Assembly: GCA_030604135.1 (NCBI GenBank)
Contig: JAUVWL010000003.1
Location: 124,001 to 188,000 of the forward strand
Direction of reading: 5' to 3'
Length of the DNA: 64,000 bases
Source of the DNA: Burkholderiales bacterium
GTDB lineage: Bacteria; Pseudomonadota; Gammaproteobacteria; Burkholderiales; Burkholderiaceae_C
The first letter of the stretch is position 1. Each line of letters opens with the position of its first letter. Positions 1-9,215 of this stretch are shown piece after piece. The notes beneath the pieces were generated by a model. That model had not been told where the DNA came from. It saw nothing but the letters and a program-made list of their open reading frames with translations, and made no database searches. The position numbers and the translations under genes are program-made.

Positions 1-767
1 TTCAGCGGCGTGTCGCCCATGGCGCTGCGAAAGCGCTCGGCCAGCGCCGAACGCGACAGGCCCACTTGCCGGCCCAGCTCGTCCAGCGTCCAGCCGTGGC
101 CGAGGTTGCCGTGCATCAGGGTCAGCACCTGGCGGATCGGCCGGTCCGCGATGGCCTGCTGCCAGCCGGGCGCGCCAGGGTTCTCGCGCGCGGCGATCTC
201 GCGCAGCGCGAAGGCAAAAAGCGCGTCCAGCAGGCCGTGGGTGGCCGAGCTGGCCCCCAGCGCCTGGTCGCCCAGCTCGCGGTCGAGCAGACCCAGGGTC
301 AGCGGCACGGCCGAGAGCTGGGGCAGGCTGTGCCCGCGCACCACGAACCACGGCGGCAGGCTGCGCAGGAAGGGGTGCAGCGGGGCGTGCCAGAGCTGGT
401 AGGCGGCGCTGATCACCTGGGTGGGCGCGGCCGGGTCGCTGGCGGGAGCCAGGTCCTGGGCACCGTCGGCGAGGCCACCGCCCACGAAGCGCGCGATCGG
501 CACCGTGGTGCTGCGCGCCGGTGGCTCGCGGTCCAGCGAGAGCAGGTGCACGCAGCCGCGCGCCATCAGCACCAGGTCGCCGGCCTGCAGCTCCAGCGGC
601 TCGTCCAGGTTGGGGGCGTGCACGAAGGCGCGGCCGCGCGTGACCGCGTGCAGGCCGAAGCTGCGCTCGCAGGGAAAGCGCAGCGCCGCCTCGGGCGTGA
701 GCGCGTGCAGGTCGAGCAGGCGGCGCCGCAACCCGGCGACATGGAGGATGTCGGAGAGGATGTCCAT
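1..767 (-). CDS. AraC family transcriptional regulator (3' end cut by window edge)
   Basis: The reading frame is open from an ATG at 767 to position 1, so the C-terminal end is missing. The first ~180 residues look like the cupin-type ligand-binding domain of AraC-family regulators. The last visible ~35 residues, beginning 'QVLTLMHGNLGHGWTLDEL', are the first helix-turn-helix of the AraC DNA-binding domain (ELGRQVGLSRSALAERF). It is divergent from the NmrA-type gene at 877 across a ~110-bp gap, the usual arrangement of a local regulator and its target. The inducer is unknown. Confidence 0.8.
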   Translation of the reverse strand, partial: MDILSDILHVAGLRRRLLDLHALTPEAALRFPCERSFGLHAVTRGRAFVHAPNLDEPLELQAGDLVLMARGCVHLLSLDREPPARSTTVPIARFVGGGLADGAQDLAPASDPAAPTQVISAAYQLWHAPLHPFLRSLPPWFVVRGHSLPQLSAVPLTLGLLDRELGDQALGASSATHGLLDALFAFALREIAARENPGAPGWQQAIADRPIRQVLTLMHGNLGHGWTLDELGRQVGLSRSALAERFRSAMGDTPL

Positions 768-876
768 AGAGGCGTAGTTTATGGACGATTGGACATGAAT
801 GGTGGAATTTCATGCATTCCCGTTCGTCCGGAGCGGGAACACACTGGAGGCCTTCTCAACACACAGGAGTTTCCAG

Positions 877-1710
877 ATGACCACCACCCTCGTGACCGGC
901 GCCAGCGGCCAGATCGGTTCCGCCCTCGCCCACCTGCTCGCCGCCCAGGGCCAGACCGTGCGCCGCGCCACCAGCCGCACCCCCTCCCAGCCTGGCGAGG
1001 TGCAGCTCAACCTCGCCACCGGCGAGGGCCTGGCCGCCGCGCTGGCCGGCGTCGACCAGCTGTTCCTGATGGCGCCTCCCGGCTACGCCAACCAGCACGA
1101 ACTGCTGATCCCGGCCATCGACGCGGCCAAGGCGGCCGGCGTGCGCAAGGTGCTGCTGCTCTCGGCCATGGGCGCGAACGCCGACGACAGCATCCCGCTG
1201 CGCCGCGCCGAGCTGCATCTGGAACGCTCGGGCCTGGCCTGGAACGTGATCCGCCCCAACTGGTTCATGCAGAACTTCCACACCTTCTGGCTGCACGGCA
1301 TCCAGACCCAGGGCCAGGTATTCCTGCCGGTGGGCGCCGCCAAAGGCAGCTTCATCGACACGCGCGACATCGCCGCCGTGGCCGCCCGGCTGCTGTCGTC
1401 GGACGATTTCGTCAACGCCGCACACGACCTGACCGGCAGCGAGGCGCTGGACCACACCCAGGTGGCGGCCATCCTGTCCCAGGCGGCGGGCCGGCCCATC
1501 GGCTACACCGACATCCCGGAGGACGCGATGCGCCAGGGCCTGCTGGGCGCGGGCCTGCCGGCGGACTACGCCGAGTTCCTGCTGGTGATCCTGGGCGCCT
1601 TCAAGGCCGGTTTTGCCGAGCGCATCACCGACGGCGTGCAGCGCATCACCGGCCAGGCGTCGATCCGGTTCGAACAGTACGCGCAGGACTTCAGGGCGCA
1701 CTGGGCCTGA
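877..1710 (+). CDS. NmrA/QorB-like NAD(P)-binding oxidoreductase (atypical SDR)
   Basis: 277 residues. The N-terminus VTGASGQIGSALAHLLAAQG is the Rossmann nucleotide-binding loop of the NmrA/atypical SDR family. The canonical SDR YxxxK pair is not evident, as is normal for NmrA-like proteins. An earlier in-frame start at 799 exists, but ATG 877 follows an AGGAG sequence (865-869) at good spacing and starts exactly at the Rossmann strand. It lies divergent from the AraC-type regulator and converges on xdhB. Family members act as redox sensors or quinone/NADPH oxidoreductases; the substrate cannot be read from the sequence. Confidence 0.85.
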   Translation: MTTTLVTGASGQIGSALAHLLAAQGQTVRRATSRTPSQPGEVQLNLATGEGLAAALAGVDQLFLMAPPGYANQHELLIPAIDAAKAAGVRKVLLLSAMGANADDSIPLRRAELHLERSGLAWNVIRPNWFMQNFHTFWLHGIQTQGQVFLPVGAAKGSFIDTRDIAAVAARLLSSDDFVNAAHDLTGSEALDHTQVAAILSQAAGRPIGYTDIPEDAMRQGLLGAGLPADYAEFLLVILGAFKAGFAERITDGVQRITGQASIRFEQYAQDFRAHWA

Positions 1711-1717
1711 TGACCGG

Positions 1718-1738
1718 GCAGGGCTTTAGAAGCCCTGC
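1718..1738. terminator. Hairpin between convergent genes, possible bidirectional terminator
   Basis: A perfect 9-bp stem, GCAGGGCTT - TAG - AAGCCCTGC, lies between the NmrA-type stop at 1710 and xdhB and overlaps the xdhB stop codon (1726-1728). There is no T-run, so it is a weak intrinsic terminator candidate for either strand. Confidence 0.45.
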
Positions 1739-4041
1739 AGCGCGCGCAGCACCTCCTCGGCCGTGGCCGGGGCGTTCATGGCCTCAGGCCGGCCACCGGC
1801 CTGTGCCACCGCGTCGCGCAGCGCCTCGAACACGCTGATGGCCAGCATGAACGGCGGCTCGCCCACGGCCTTGCTGCCGTGCACGTTGTCCTCGCGGTTG
1901 GGCTCGGGCCAGAGCTCCACCTGGAAGTGGGCCGGGATGTCGCCCGTGGCCGGGATCTTGTAGGTGCTGGGCGCGTGGGTCTGGAGCAGGCCCTTGCCGT
2001 TCCACACCAGCTGTTCCGTCGTCAGCCAGCCCATGCCCTGCACGAAGCCGCCCTCGATCTGGCCGATGTCGATGGCCGGGTTGATGCTGCGGCCCACGTC
2101 GTGCAGGATGTCCACCTTCAGCACACGGCTCTCGCCGGTCAGCGTGTCGATGGCGACCTCGGTCACCGCCGCGCCGTAGGCGAAGTAGTAGAAGGGCCGG
2201 CCCAGCATGGTGGTCTTGTCGTAGTGGATCTTGGGCGTGCGGTAGAAGCCGTCGCTCCAGAGCTGGATGCGGTTGGCATAGGCCGCGCCCACCACCGATT
2301 CCCACGACCGGGTCCGCTTCTCGGTGATGACCTGGCCACCCTCGAAACGCACCGCGCCCGCGCCCACCCCGTCCAGCCCGGCCACGAAGGCCGCGAGGTT
2401 CTGGCGCACCTGGCGGGCGGCGAACTGGGCCGCGCGGCCGTTCAGGTCGGTGCCGCTGGAAGCCGCCGTGGCGCTGGCGTTGGGCACCTTGCTGGTGTCG
2501 CTGGCGGTGGAGAGCACGCGCTCGAAGGGCACGCCCAGCTCGTCGGCTACGATGGCCGCGACCTTGGTGTTCAGGCCCTGGCCCATCTCGGTGCCACCGT
2601 GGTTCACCTGCACGCTGCCATCGGTGTAGACATGCACGAGCGCACCGGCCTGGTTGAACAGGGTGGCGGTGAAGCTGATGCCGAATTTGACCGGCGTGAG
2701 CGCGATGCCACGCTTGATGACCGGGCTGCCGGCGTTCCACTGCGCGATCTGCTCGGCGCGTTCGCGGTAGCCGCTGGTGCGCGCCAGCTGTGTCATCAGC
2801 GGCTCCAGGATGTTGTCCTCCACCGCCATCTGGTAATGGGTGACGTTGCGGTCCTCGATGCCGTAGAGGTTGGCGAGCCGCACATCAAGCGCGTCCAGGC
2901 CCAGGTGTCGGGCGATGTCACCCATGATGCGTTCGATGACGATCACGCCCTGCGGCCCGCCGAAGCCGCGGTAGGCGGTGTGGCTCTGGGTGTTCGTCTT
3001 GCAGCGGTAGGAGTGGATCGCGACGTCTTCGAGGAAGTAGGCGTTGTCGGCGTGGAAGATGGCGCGGTCCGCCACCGGGCCCGACAGGTCGGCGGAGAAG
3101 CCGCAGTTGACCAGCATGTCCAGTTCCAGCCCGCACAGGCGCCCGCGGTCGTCGAAGCCGACGTGGTAGTGGTAGGCGAACGGGTGGCGCTTGCCGGTGA
3201 TCATGAAGTCGTCGTCGCGGTCCAGGCGCAGCTTGACCGGGCGGCGCAGCTTGTTCGCCGCGACAGCGGCCCAGACCGCCAGATGCCCCGCCTGCGTCTC
3301 CTTGCCGCCGAACCCTCCCCCCATGCGCCGGCATTCCACCGTGACCGCGTGGTTGGCCAGGCCCAGCGCGTGCGAGACCCAGTGCTGCACCTCGCCCGGG
3401 TGTTGTGTGCTGCTCCAGACCCACCACTGATGCTGCTCCAGCGGCAGCACGTAGGCGATCTGACCTTCCAGATAGAAGTGTTCCTGCCCGCCGACTTCGA
3501 ACGCGCCGGCCAGCGTGTGCGGTGCGCGCTGCAGCGCGGCCGCCGCATCGCCACGGGTCACGTGCACCGGCGGCAGCACATAGCTCTGCTTCGCGTGCGC
3601 CTGCTGCGGCGTCAGGACCGGCTCCAGCGCCTCGATGTCCCACTTCACCAGCCGGGCCGCACGGCGCGCCGTCATCACGTCGTCGGCCACGATCAGGCCA
3701 CCGACCTGGCCCAGGAACTGCACCGAGCCCTGGGTGAAGACGGGTTCGTCGTGCGCGAAGGCGGCGAGGATCCTGTCGCCCGGAATGTCGTCCGCGCCGA
3801 TGAAGGCGTGCACGCCCGGCAGGGCGAGGGCGGCGGAGGCGTCGATGCCCCTGAGCACCCCGTGCGCCACCGGCGAGCACACGGGTGCCGCGTGCAGGGT
3901 GCCGCGCACCTCGGGGATGTCGTCGATGTAGGTCGCGGCGCCGGCCACCTGGGCGCGAGCACTCTCATGGAAGCGGGACACCCCCGCCGCCGGCGTGAAA
4001 GAGGTGTTGTCCACCACGAGCTTGAGATCCGGCGCGTTCAT
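1726..4041 (-). CDS. xdhB: Xanthine dehydrogenase, molybdopterin-binding subunit
   Basis: 771 residues, the usual length for bacterial XdhB. It forms the Mo-cofactor half of xanthine dehydrogenase, which oxidises hypoxanthine to xanthine and urate in the cytoplasm. Family landmarks are GGGFGGKETQ, the conserved TAYRGFGGPQG segment, and GEPPFMLA near the C-terminus, whose Glu matches the catalytic base of xanthine oxidases. The frame stays open further upstream, but ATG 4041 overlaps the xdhA stop in an ATGA, a classic translational coupling, and gives the correct N-terminus (MNAPDLKLVV). No xdhC (cofactor sulfuration chaperone) follows it in this window. Confidence 0.95.
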   Translation of the reverse strand: MNAPDLKLVVDNTSFTPAAGVSRFHESARAQVAGAATYIDDIPEVRGTLHAAPVCSPVAHGVLRGIDASAALALPGVHAFIGADDIPGDRILAAFAHDEPVFTQGSVQFLGQVGGLIVADDVMTARRAARLVKWDIEALEPVLTPQQAHAKQSYVLPPVHVTRGDAAAALQRAPHTLAGAFEVGGQEHFYLEGQIAYVLPLEQHQWWVWSSTQHPGEVQHWVSHALGLANHAVTVECRRMGGGFGGKETQAGHLAVWAAVAANKLRRPVKLRLDRDDDFMITGKRHPFAYHYHVGFDDRGRLCGLELDMLVNCGFSADLSGPVADRAIFHADNAYFLEDVAIHSYRCKTNTQSHTAYRGFGGPQGVIVIERIMGDIARHLGLDALDVRLANLYGIEDRNVTHYQMAVEDNILEPLMTQLARTSGYRERAEQIAQWNAGSPVIKRGIALTPVKFGISFTATLFNQAGALVHVYTDGSVQVNHGGTEMGQGLNTKVAAIVADELGVPFERVLSTASDTSKVPNASATAASSGTDLNGRAAQFAARQVRQNLAAFVAGLDGVGAGAVRFEGGQVITEKRTRSWESVVGAAYANRIQLWSDGFYRTPKIHYDKTTMLGRPFYYFAYGAAVTEVAIDTLTGESRVLKVDILHDVGRSINPAIDIGQIEGGFVQGMGWLTTEQLVWNGKGLLQTHAPSTYKIPATGDIPAHFQVELWPEPNREDNVHGSKAVGEPPFMLAISVFEALRDAVAQAGGRPEAMNAPATAEEVLRALQGF

Positions 4042-5537
4042 GACAGGGCCTCCAGGGTCTTGAGGCTTTCGAGGTTGATGGCCTGCTGCCCCTGGCTTTC
4101 CAGCCAGAAGCGGCGCAGCAGGTTGCCCAGCACGCTCTGCCGGTAGGCGTCGCTGGCGCGCATGTCGCTGATGGGCTGGAACTCGGTGCGCAGCGTGTCC
4201 ATGGCGTGCATCACGGTGTCTTCGGTCCAGGGCTGGCCAAGCAGGGCGGCTTCGGTCTGGCGGGCTCGGGCCGGGGTGGCGGCCACGCCGCCGGCGCCGA
4301 TGGAGGCACTGCGCACCACACCGTTGTCGATGTGCAGGTTCAGCGCCAGGCAGACGGCCGAGATGTCGTCGTCGAAGCGTTTGCTGATCTTGTAGACCGT
4401 GGAGCGTTCGCCCGCGGTGGGCCGTGGCACCTTGATCCAGCACAGCAGTTCGTCGGGCCGCATCACATTGGTGCGGTAGCCGGTGTAGAGGTCTTCCAGC
4501 CGCAGCTCGCGGTGGGCGATCTCGCCGCCGGCCTTCGTCTTCTTCCAGCGCATCAGCACCACGCTGGCGCCCAGGGCGATCAGCAGCGGCATGGAGTCGC
4601 CGATGGGCGAGCCGTTGGCCACGTTGCCACCGAGCGTGCCCGAGTTGCGAACCGGCAGGCCGGCAAAGCGCTGGCCAAAGGCCTTGAGCTGGGGACGCTC
4701 GGCCACCAGCGCCTCGAAGGCCTCGCTCAGGCTGACCGCGGCGCCGATGGCGATGTGATGCGGATAGGTTTCGACGCGCCGCAGCTCGCGCGCACCCGTG
4801 ACGTCAATGATCTGGTCAAAGCGCCGGTGCTGCTTGGTGATCCACAGCCCCACATCGGTGCATCCGGCGACCAGCTGTGCACCGGGCCGGGTCGAGCGTG
4901 CCTTCAACAGGGTGTCGAGCGAGCGCGGCTTGAGGTAGGCGCCGTCGGCTGCCGCGCCTGGCTTCAGGGCTTTGAGCCCCGCCACCGTGGCGTTGTCGTC
5001 GTCCGCGCAGCCAGCTGGCAAGGGCAGGGAGCCCATCTGCTGGGCAGCATCCAGAATTGGCCGGTAGCCGGTGCAGCGGCACAGGTTGCCCGACAGATCC
5101 ACCTGCGCCTGCTCGCGGGTGATGCCCTGACCGCCTTTCGTGTTCTGGTACATCCCGAACAGGCTCATGACGAAACCGGGGGTGCAGAAGCCGCATTGCG
5201 ACCCGTGGCAGCGAACCATGGCTTCCTGGGCGGGGTGCAGCTCGCCTGACGGCGATACGATGTCCTCGGCCGTGAAAACCGCCATCCCGTCGACCGAGTG
5301 CGCCAGCCGGATGCAGCTGTTGATGGCCTTGTATTCCAGCTGGCCGTTGACCACCTCGCCCAGCACCACCGTGCAGGCGCCGCAGTCGCCTTCGCCGCAG
5401 CCTTCCTTGGTGGCCGTCAGGTGCAGGTCGTCACGCAGCACCTCCAGCAGGGTCCGCGTCGGCGGTACACCCTCTACGGACACCGCTTCGCCGCGGCGCA
5501 GGAATCTCAGGGTTTGTACGGAATTTGCAGGCTTCAT
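4038..5537 (-). CDS. xdhA: Xanthine dehydrogenase, small subunit (2Fe-2S and FAD domains)
   Basis: 499 residues from ATG 5537. The N-terminal ferredoxin domain shows CGEGDCGACTVVLG (C47, C52, C55), followed by the second [2Fe-2S] domain (CGFCTPGFVMS and NLCRCTGY). The C-terminal half is the FAD-binding domain, with GGNVANGSPIGDSMP. It passes electrons from the molybdenum subunit to NAD+. An alternative ATG at 5549 adds four residues; neither has a strong ribosome binding site. The frame remains open upstream across the divergent promoter, but that extension has no family similarity. Transcribed with xdhB and divergent from the LysR gene at 5632. Confidence 0.93.
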   Translation of the reverse strand: MKPANSVQTLRFLRRGEAVSVEGVPPTRTLLEVLRDDLHLTATKEGCGEGDCGACTVVLGEVVNGQLEYKAINSCIRLAHSVDGMAVFTAEDIVSPSGELHPAQEAMVRCHGSQCGFCTPGFVMSLFGMYQNTKGGQGITREQAQVDLSGNLCRCTGYRPILDAAQQMGSLPLPAGCADDDNATVAGLKALKPGAAADGAYLKPRSLDTLLKARSTRPGAQLVAGCTDVGLWITKQHRRFDQIIDVTGARELRRVETYPHHIAIGAAVSLSEAFEALVAERPQLKAFGQRFAGLPVRNSGTLGGNVANGSPIGDSMPLLIALGASVVLMRWKKTKAGGEIAHRELRLEDLYTGYRTNVMRPDELLCWIKVPRPTAGERSTVYKISKRFDDDISAVCLALNLHIDNGVVRSASIGAGGVAATPARARQTEAALLGQPWTEDTVMHAMDTLRTEFQPISDMRASDAYRQSVLGNLLRRFWLESQGQQAINLESLKTLEALS

Positions 5538-5571
5538 GCGCGCCAGCATAGCGCCAGCCCCCTGGCACGAC

Positions 5572-5587
5572 ATATGCTCAACCATAT
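5572..5587. promoter_or_regulatory. Candidate LysR operator in the xdhA/lysR divergent promoter
   Basis: Inverted repeat ATATG-CTCAAC-CATAT in the 94-bp gap between the divergent starts at 5537 and 5632. A second short palindrome, CGGCA-A-TGCCG, follows at 5590-5600. Position and symmetry fit a LysR-type regulator acting on both directions; binding is inferred. Confidence 0.45.
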
Positions 5588-5631
5588 GGCGGCAATGCCG
5601 GTTCATCCATTCCCGCATACAGTGTCCGGGT

Positions 5632-6585
5632 ATGAAATACGTATCCATGTTCGACAAGATCGATCTGCACCTCATCCGTGTGCTGCACACCGTGCTCACC
5701 GAGCGCAGCGTCTCGCGTGCGGCGCTCAAGCTGGGCATGTACCAGCCGGCGGTGAGTGCGGCGCTCAAGCGCCTGCGAGAGCTGTCGGGTGACCCGTTGC
5801 TGGTGCGCTCCGGTTCGGGCATGGTGCCCACGGTGGCGGCCTTGCGCATGGTTGAGCCGGCGGCGGAAATCCTGCGCAGCGCCGAGACGCTGTTCGCCCA
5901 GGCCCGCAGCTTCGATCCGGCCACCACCCACCACAGCTTCAGCCTGGCCGCCAGCGACTACCTCGACCCGCTGTTCCTGCCGCATCTGGTGACCCAGATC
6001 AAGAGCCAATCGCCCAACAGCCACATCGAAATCCACCCTTTGTCGGCCGACGTCGACTACCGCCACCATCTGGCCCAGGGCCATTACGACGTGGTAATCG
6101 GCAACTGGTCCAAACCACCGCAAGAGTTGCATCTCGGGCGCCTGTTCGGTGACGAGGTCGTCAGTCTGGTATCTGTGCAACACCCGGCGGCGCGCCGGGG
6201 TTGGGACACCGAAGCCTGGCTGGCGGCGGAGCACATTGCGCCCACACCCACCCACCCGGGGGCGCGTGGTTTCATCGATGACCACCTGGCCAGCCAGGGG
6301 CTGGTGCGCAACATCACCGCGCGCTGCCCGCACTTCGGCCTGATTCCCGCCATGGTGGCCGGCAGCCTGCTGGTGCTGACCACCGGCCGACAATACTGCG
6401 AACGTTTTACTTCTTCGCTGCCGGTGCAGGTGCTGTCCTGTCCGGTGTCCTTTCCCCGCATGATGTACTACCAGCTGTGGCACGAGCGCACCCATGCATC
6501 GGCGGCCGGACGCTGGCTGCGTGAGCAGGTCAAAGCGGTGGCCGCTGCGCTTCGGCGTCCCGAAGCCGACGCTGCGGCCGCCTGA
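5632..6585 (+). CDS. LysR family transcriptional regulator, probable purine-catabolism regulator
   Basis: 317 residues from ATG 5632; a start at ATG 5647 (MFDKIDLHL) is equally plausible and gives 312. The N-terminal winged helix is of the NodD/PcpR-like LysR class (LIRVLHTVLTERSVSRAA, then QPAVSAALKRLRE), followed by a periplasmic-binding-like effector domain. Divergent from xdhA and followed by the BMP-type transporter genes, so it probably controls xdhAB and perhaps the downstream operon. The effector is likely a purine or its catabolite, by context only. Confidence 0.88.
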   Translation: MKYVSMFDKIDLHLIRVLHTVLTERSVSRAALKLGMYQPAVSAALKRLRELSGDPLLVRSGSGMVPTVAALRMVEPAAEILRSAETLFAQARSFDPATTHHSFSLAASDYLDPLFLPHLVTQIKSQSPNSHIEIHPLSADVDYRHHLAQGHYDVVIGNWSKPPQELHLGRLFGDEVVSLVSVQHPAARRGWDTEAWLAAEHIAPTPTHPGARGFIDDHLASQGLVRNITARCPHFGLIPAMVAGSLLVLTTGRQYCERFTSSLPVQVLSCPVSFPRMMYYQLWHERTHASAAGRWLREQVKAVAAALRRPEADAAAA

Positions 6586-6643
6586 AGCCGATCCGGGACC
6601 GGGCAAAATCGCGTACCCGTACAAGAACACCAAGGACGTCGAT

Positions 6644-8161
6644 GTGAGCATCCCCCGACTGCAACTGACCGGCATCACCAAACGCTACCCCGGCGTGGTG
6701 GCCAACAATGGGGTCTCGCTCACAGTCGCGCCGGGGGAGGTGCATGCGGTGCTGGGCGAAAACGGCGCCGGCAAGTCGACCCTGATGAAAATCATCTACG
6801 GTTCGGTCAAGCCGGACGAAGGCGCGGTCATGTTCAACGGCCGACCCGTGCACATCCGCAACCCGCAGGAAGCCCGCGCCCTGGGCATCAGCATGGTGTT
6901 CCAGCACTTCAGCCTGTTCGACACGCTGAGCGTGGCCGAGAATGTCTGGCTGGGGCTGGACAAGTCCCTCAGTCTGGCCGAGGTCACCACCAGCATCACG
7001 GCCAAGGCAGCCGAGTACGGACTGGACATCGATCCGGCCCGGCCGGTGCACACGCTGTCGGTGGGCGAGATGCAGCGGGTCGAGATCATCCGCGCCCTGT
7101 TGACCCAGCCGCAATTGCTGATCCTGGACGAGCCTACCTCGGTGCTCACGCCGCAGGCGGTCGAGAAGCTGTTCGTGGTGCTGCGCAAGCTGGCCGCCGA
7201 AGGCTGCAGCATTCTCTACATCAGCCACAAGCTGCACGAGATTCGAGAGCTCTGCACGATGTGCACCGTCTTGCGCGGCGGCGAGGTCACCGGCGTCTGC
7301 GACCCACGCCAGGAAAGCAACGCTTCGCTCTCGCGCCTGATGATCGGTGCCGAACCCCCGCCGCTGGAAATGCGGGAAAGCCGTGTCGGCCCGACCGTGC
7401 TGGACGTGAGGGCGCTCACGCTGCTGAGCGACGATCCCTTCGGCACCGATCTGCAGGACATGAGCCTGACCGTGCGCCAGGGCGAGGTGGTGGGTATTGC
7501 CGGGGTGTCTGGCAACGGGCAGGTCGAATTGCTGCAATGCCTGTCGGGCGAAGAGAGGCGCTCCCCGGTGGGCAGTGTCCGGGTGGGCGAGCGCGACGTC
7601 TCGCGCATGGGGCCAGCCCGTCGCCGGGCGCTGGGTCTGCACTTCGTGCCGGAAGAACGGCTGGGTCGTGGGGCGGTGCCCACCCTGTCGCTGGCGCACA
7701 ACCTGCTGCTCACGCGCCGCGATGCGGTCGGGGCGGGTGGCTGGATCCGCACCGGTGCGCTCCGCGCCCAGGCCATCGACATCATTGCGCGCTACAAAGT
7801 CAAAGCCAACGGCCCCGATGCGGCGGCCAAGTCCCTGTCCGGAGGCAATCTGCAGAAGTTCATCGTGGGCCGCGAGATCGAGGCCAAACCCAGCTTGCTC
7901 ATTGTCAGTCAGCCCACCTGGGGGGTCGACGTGGGCGCGGCGGCCCAGATCCGCGGCGAGATTCTCGCCCTGCGCGATGCCGGCTGCGCGGTCCTGGTCG
8001 TCAGCGAAGAGCTGGACGAGCTGTTTGAAATCTGTGACCGCATGCACGTGATTGCCAAAGGGCGGCTCTCGCCCAGCCTGGACCGGGCGCAGGCCACGGT
8101 CGAGCGCATCGGCGAGTGGATGTCCGGTCTCTGGGAGGAGGGTGTCCATGCTGCGGCTTGA
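6644..8161 (+). CDS. BMP-type nucleobase/nucleoside ABC transporter, ATP-binding protein
   Basis: 505 residues with two ABC cassettes, the sugar/nucleoside importer (RbsA/NupO-like) layout. The first cassette has Walker A GENGAGKST, signature LSVGEMQRVE and Walker B LILDEPTSVL. The second has the degenerate P-loop GVSGNGQVE and signature LSGGNLQK, as is usual for the family. GTG 6644 is chosen because it directly precedes the conserved domain start and follows an AAGGA; the longer ATG-started frame overlaps the LysR gene and the promoter region. The permease ATG at 8148 overlaps this gene by 14 bases. Purine uptake is inferred from the neighbouring xdh, deaminase and BmpA genes. Confidence 0.9.
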   Translation: MSIPRLQLTGITKRYPGVVANNGVSLTVAPGEVHAVLGENGAGKSTLMKIIYGSVKPDEGAVMFNGRPVHIRNPQEARALGISMVFQHFSLFDTLSVAENVWLGLDKSLSLAEVTTSITAKAAEYGLDIDPARPVHTLSVGEMQRVEIIRALLTQPQLLILDEPTSVLTPQAVEKLFVVLRKLAAEGCSILYISHKLHEIRELCTMCTVLRGGEVTGVCDPRQESNASLSRLMIGAEPPPLEMRESRVGPTVLDVRALTLLSDDPFGTDLQDMSLTVRQGEVVGIAGVSGNGQVELLQCLSGEERRSPVGSVRVGERDVSRMGPARRRALGLHFVPEERLGRGAVPTLSLAHNLLLTRRDAVGAGGWIRTGALRAQAIDIIARYKVKANGPDAAAKSLSGGNLQKFIVGREIEAKPSLLIVSQPTWGVDVGAAAQIRGEILALRDAGCAVLVVSEELDELFEICDRMHVIAKGRLSPSLDRAQATVERIGEWMSGLWEEGVHAAA

Positions 8162-9212
8162 GCCCCGTCCCCAGCCCTCCAGGGCCTGGAGCTATGCCTC
8201 GCCCCTGCTGGCGCTGGCCATCACCGTGGTCATTGGCACGGTGCTGTTCGTGGCCCTGGGCAAGGACCCCGTGCGTGGCCTTCAGGTGTTCTTCTGGGAG
8301 CCGATCCGCAGCGCCTATGCCCTGTCGGAACTGATGATCAAGGCCACGCCGCTGATGATCATTGCGCTCGGACTGGCCCTGTGTTTCCGCTCGAACGTAT
8401 GGAACATCGGCGCCGAGGGACAGTTTGTCATTGGCGCCATCTTCGCGGCCGGTGTGGCCCTCATGGTGGACCGCAGCTGGGGCTGGCTGGCCGTGCCGGC
8501 GGTGCTGGTGGCCGGGGTGGTGGGTGGCATGGTCTGGGCAGGCGTGACCGCCTTGCTGCGCGACCGCTTCAATGCCAACGAGATCCTGGTCAGCCTGATG
8601 CTGGTCTATGTGGCCATCCAGATCCTCAATTACGTTGTGTTCGGCCCCTGGAAGGACCCGGCCGGGTTCAACATGCCACACACGCCACGCTTCGATGCGG
8701 CCGCCCGCATGCCTCGTCTGTTCGAAGGTTTCCGCGTCAACATCGGCGTGCTCATTGCCCTGGCGGGTGTGGCCCTGATGTGGCTGTTCATGTTCCGCAC
8801 CTATGCCGGATACGGCCAGCAGGTGGGCGGACTGGCTCCGGCGGCCGCGCGTTACGCCGGCTTCTCCTCGCGACGGGCCCTGTGGGTGGCCCTGCTGGTG
8901 TCGGGTGGTGCCGCCGGTCTGGCCGGTGCACTCGAGGTGGCTGGCCCGATCGGGCAGCTCACGCCGCATGTGCCGGTGGGCTACGGTTTCGCCGCCATCA
9001 TCGTGGCGTTTGTGGGCCGCCTGCATCCGGTGGGCATTGTCTTCTCGGCCATTCTCATGAGCATGTTCTACATCGGTGGTGAACTGGCCCAGTCGCGGCT
9101 GGGCCTGCCCAAGTCCATCAACGGCGTCTTTCAGGGCCTGCTGCTGTTCACGCTGCTGGCCTGTGACACCCTCATCCAGTACCGGGTGGTGCTGGGCCGT
9201 CGCTGGAGCTGA
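8148..9212 (+). CDS. BMP-type ABC transporter permease 1
   Basis: 354 residues, highly hydrophobic, with about 8-10 membrane segments. It belongs to the BPD_transp_2 permease family (the NupP/RbsC relatives); the motif NVWNIGAEGQFVIGA is typical of nucleoside-type members. It starts inside the end of the ATPase gene and is followed after 3 bases by the second permease, so the three cytoplasmic/membrane components are translationally coupled. Confidence 0.9.
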   Translation: MLRLEPRPQPSRAWSYASPLLALAITVVIGTVLFVALGKDPVRGLQVFFWEPIRSAYALSELMIKATPLMIIALGLALCFRSNVWNIGAEGQFVIGAIFAAGVALMVDRSWGWLAVPAVLVAGVVGGMVWAGVTALLRDRFNANEILVSLMLVYVAIQILNYVVFGPWKDPAGFNMPHTPRFDAAARMPRLFEGFRVNIGVLIALAGVALMWLFMFRTYAGYGQQVGGLAPAAARYAGFSSRRALWVALLVSGGAAGLAGALEVAGPIGQLTPHVPVGYGFAAIIVAFVGRLHPVGIVFSAILMSMFYIGGELAQSRLGLPKSINGVFQGLLLFTLLACDTLIQYRVVLGRRWS

Positions 9213-9215
9213 GCC

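Noticed and set aside
66..1838. A 590-residue plus-strand open frame across the AraC and NmrA genes, and similar long antisense frames over xdhAB, cydA, the helicase and the beta-oxidation genes
   Set aside because: Extremely high G+C leaves stop-poor shadow frames. Their translations are low-complexity Arg/Ala/Gly/Pro or His/Gln-rich and show no family motifs, while the opposite frame has clear domains.
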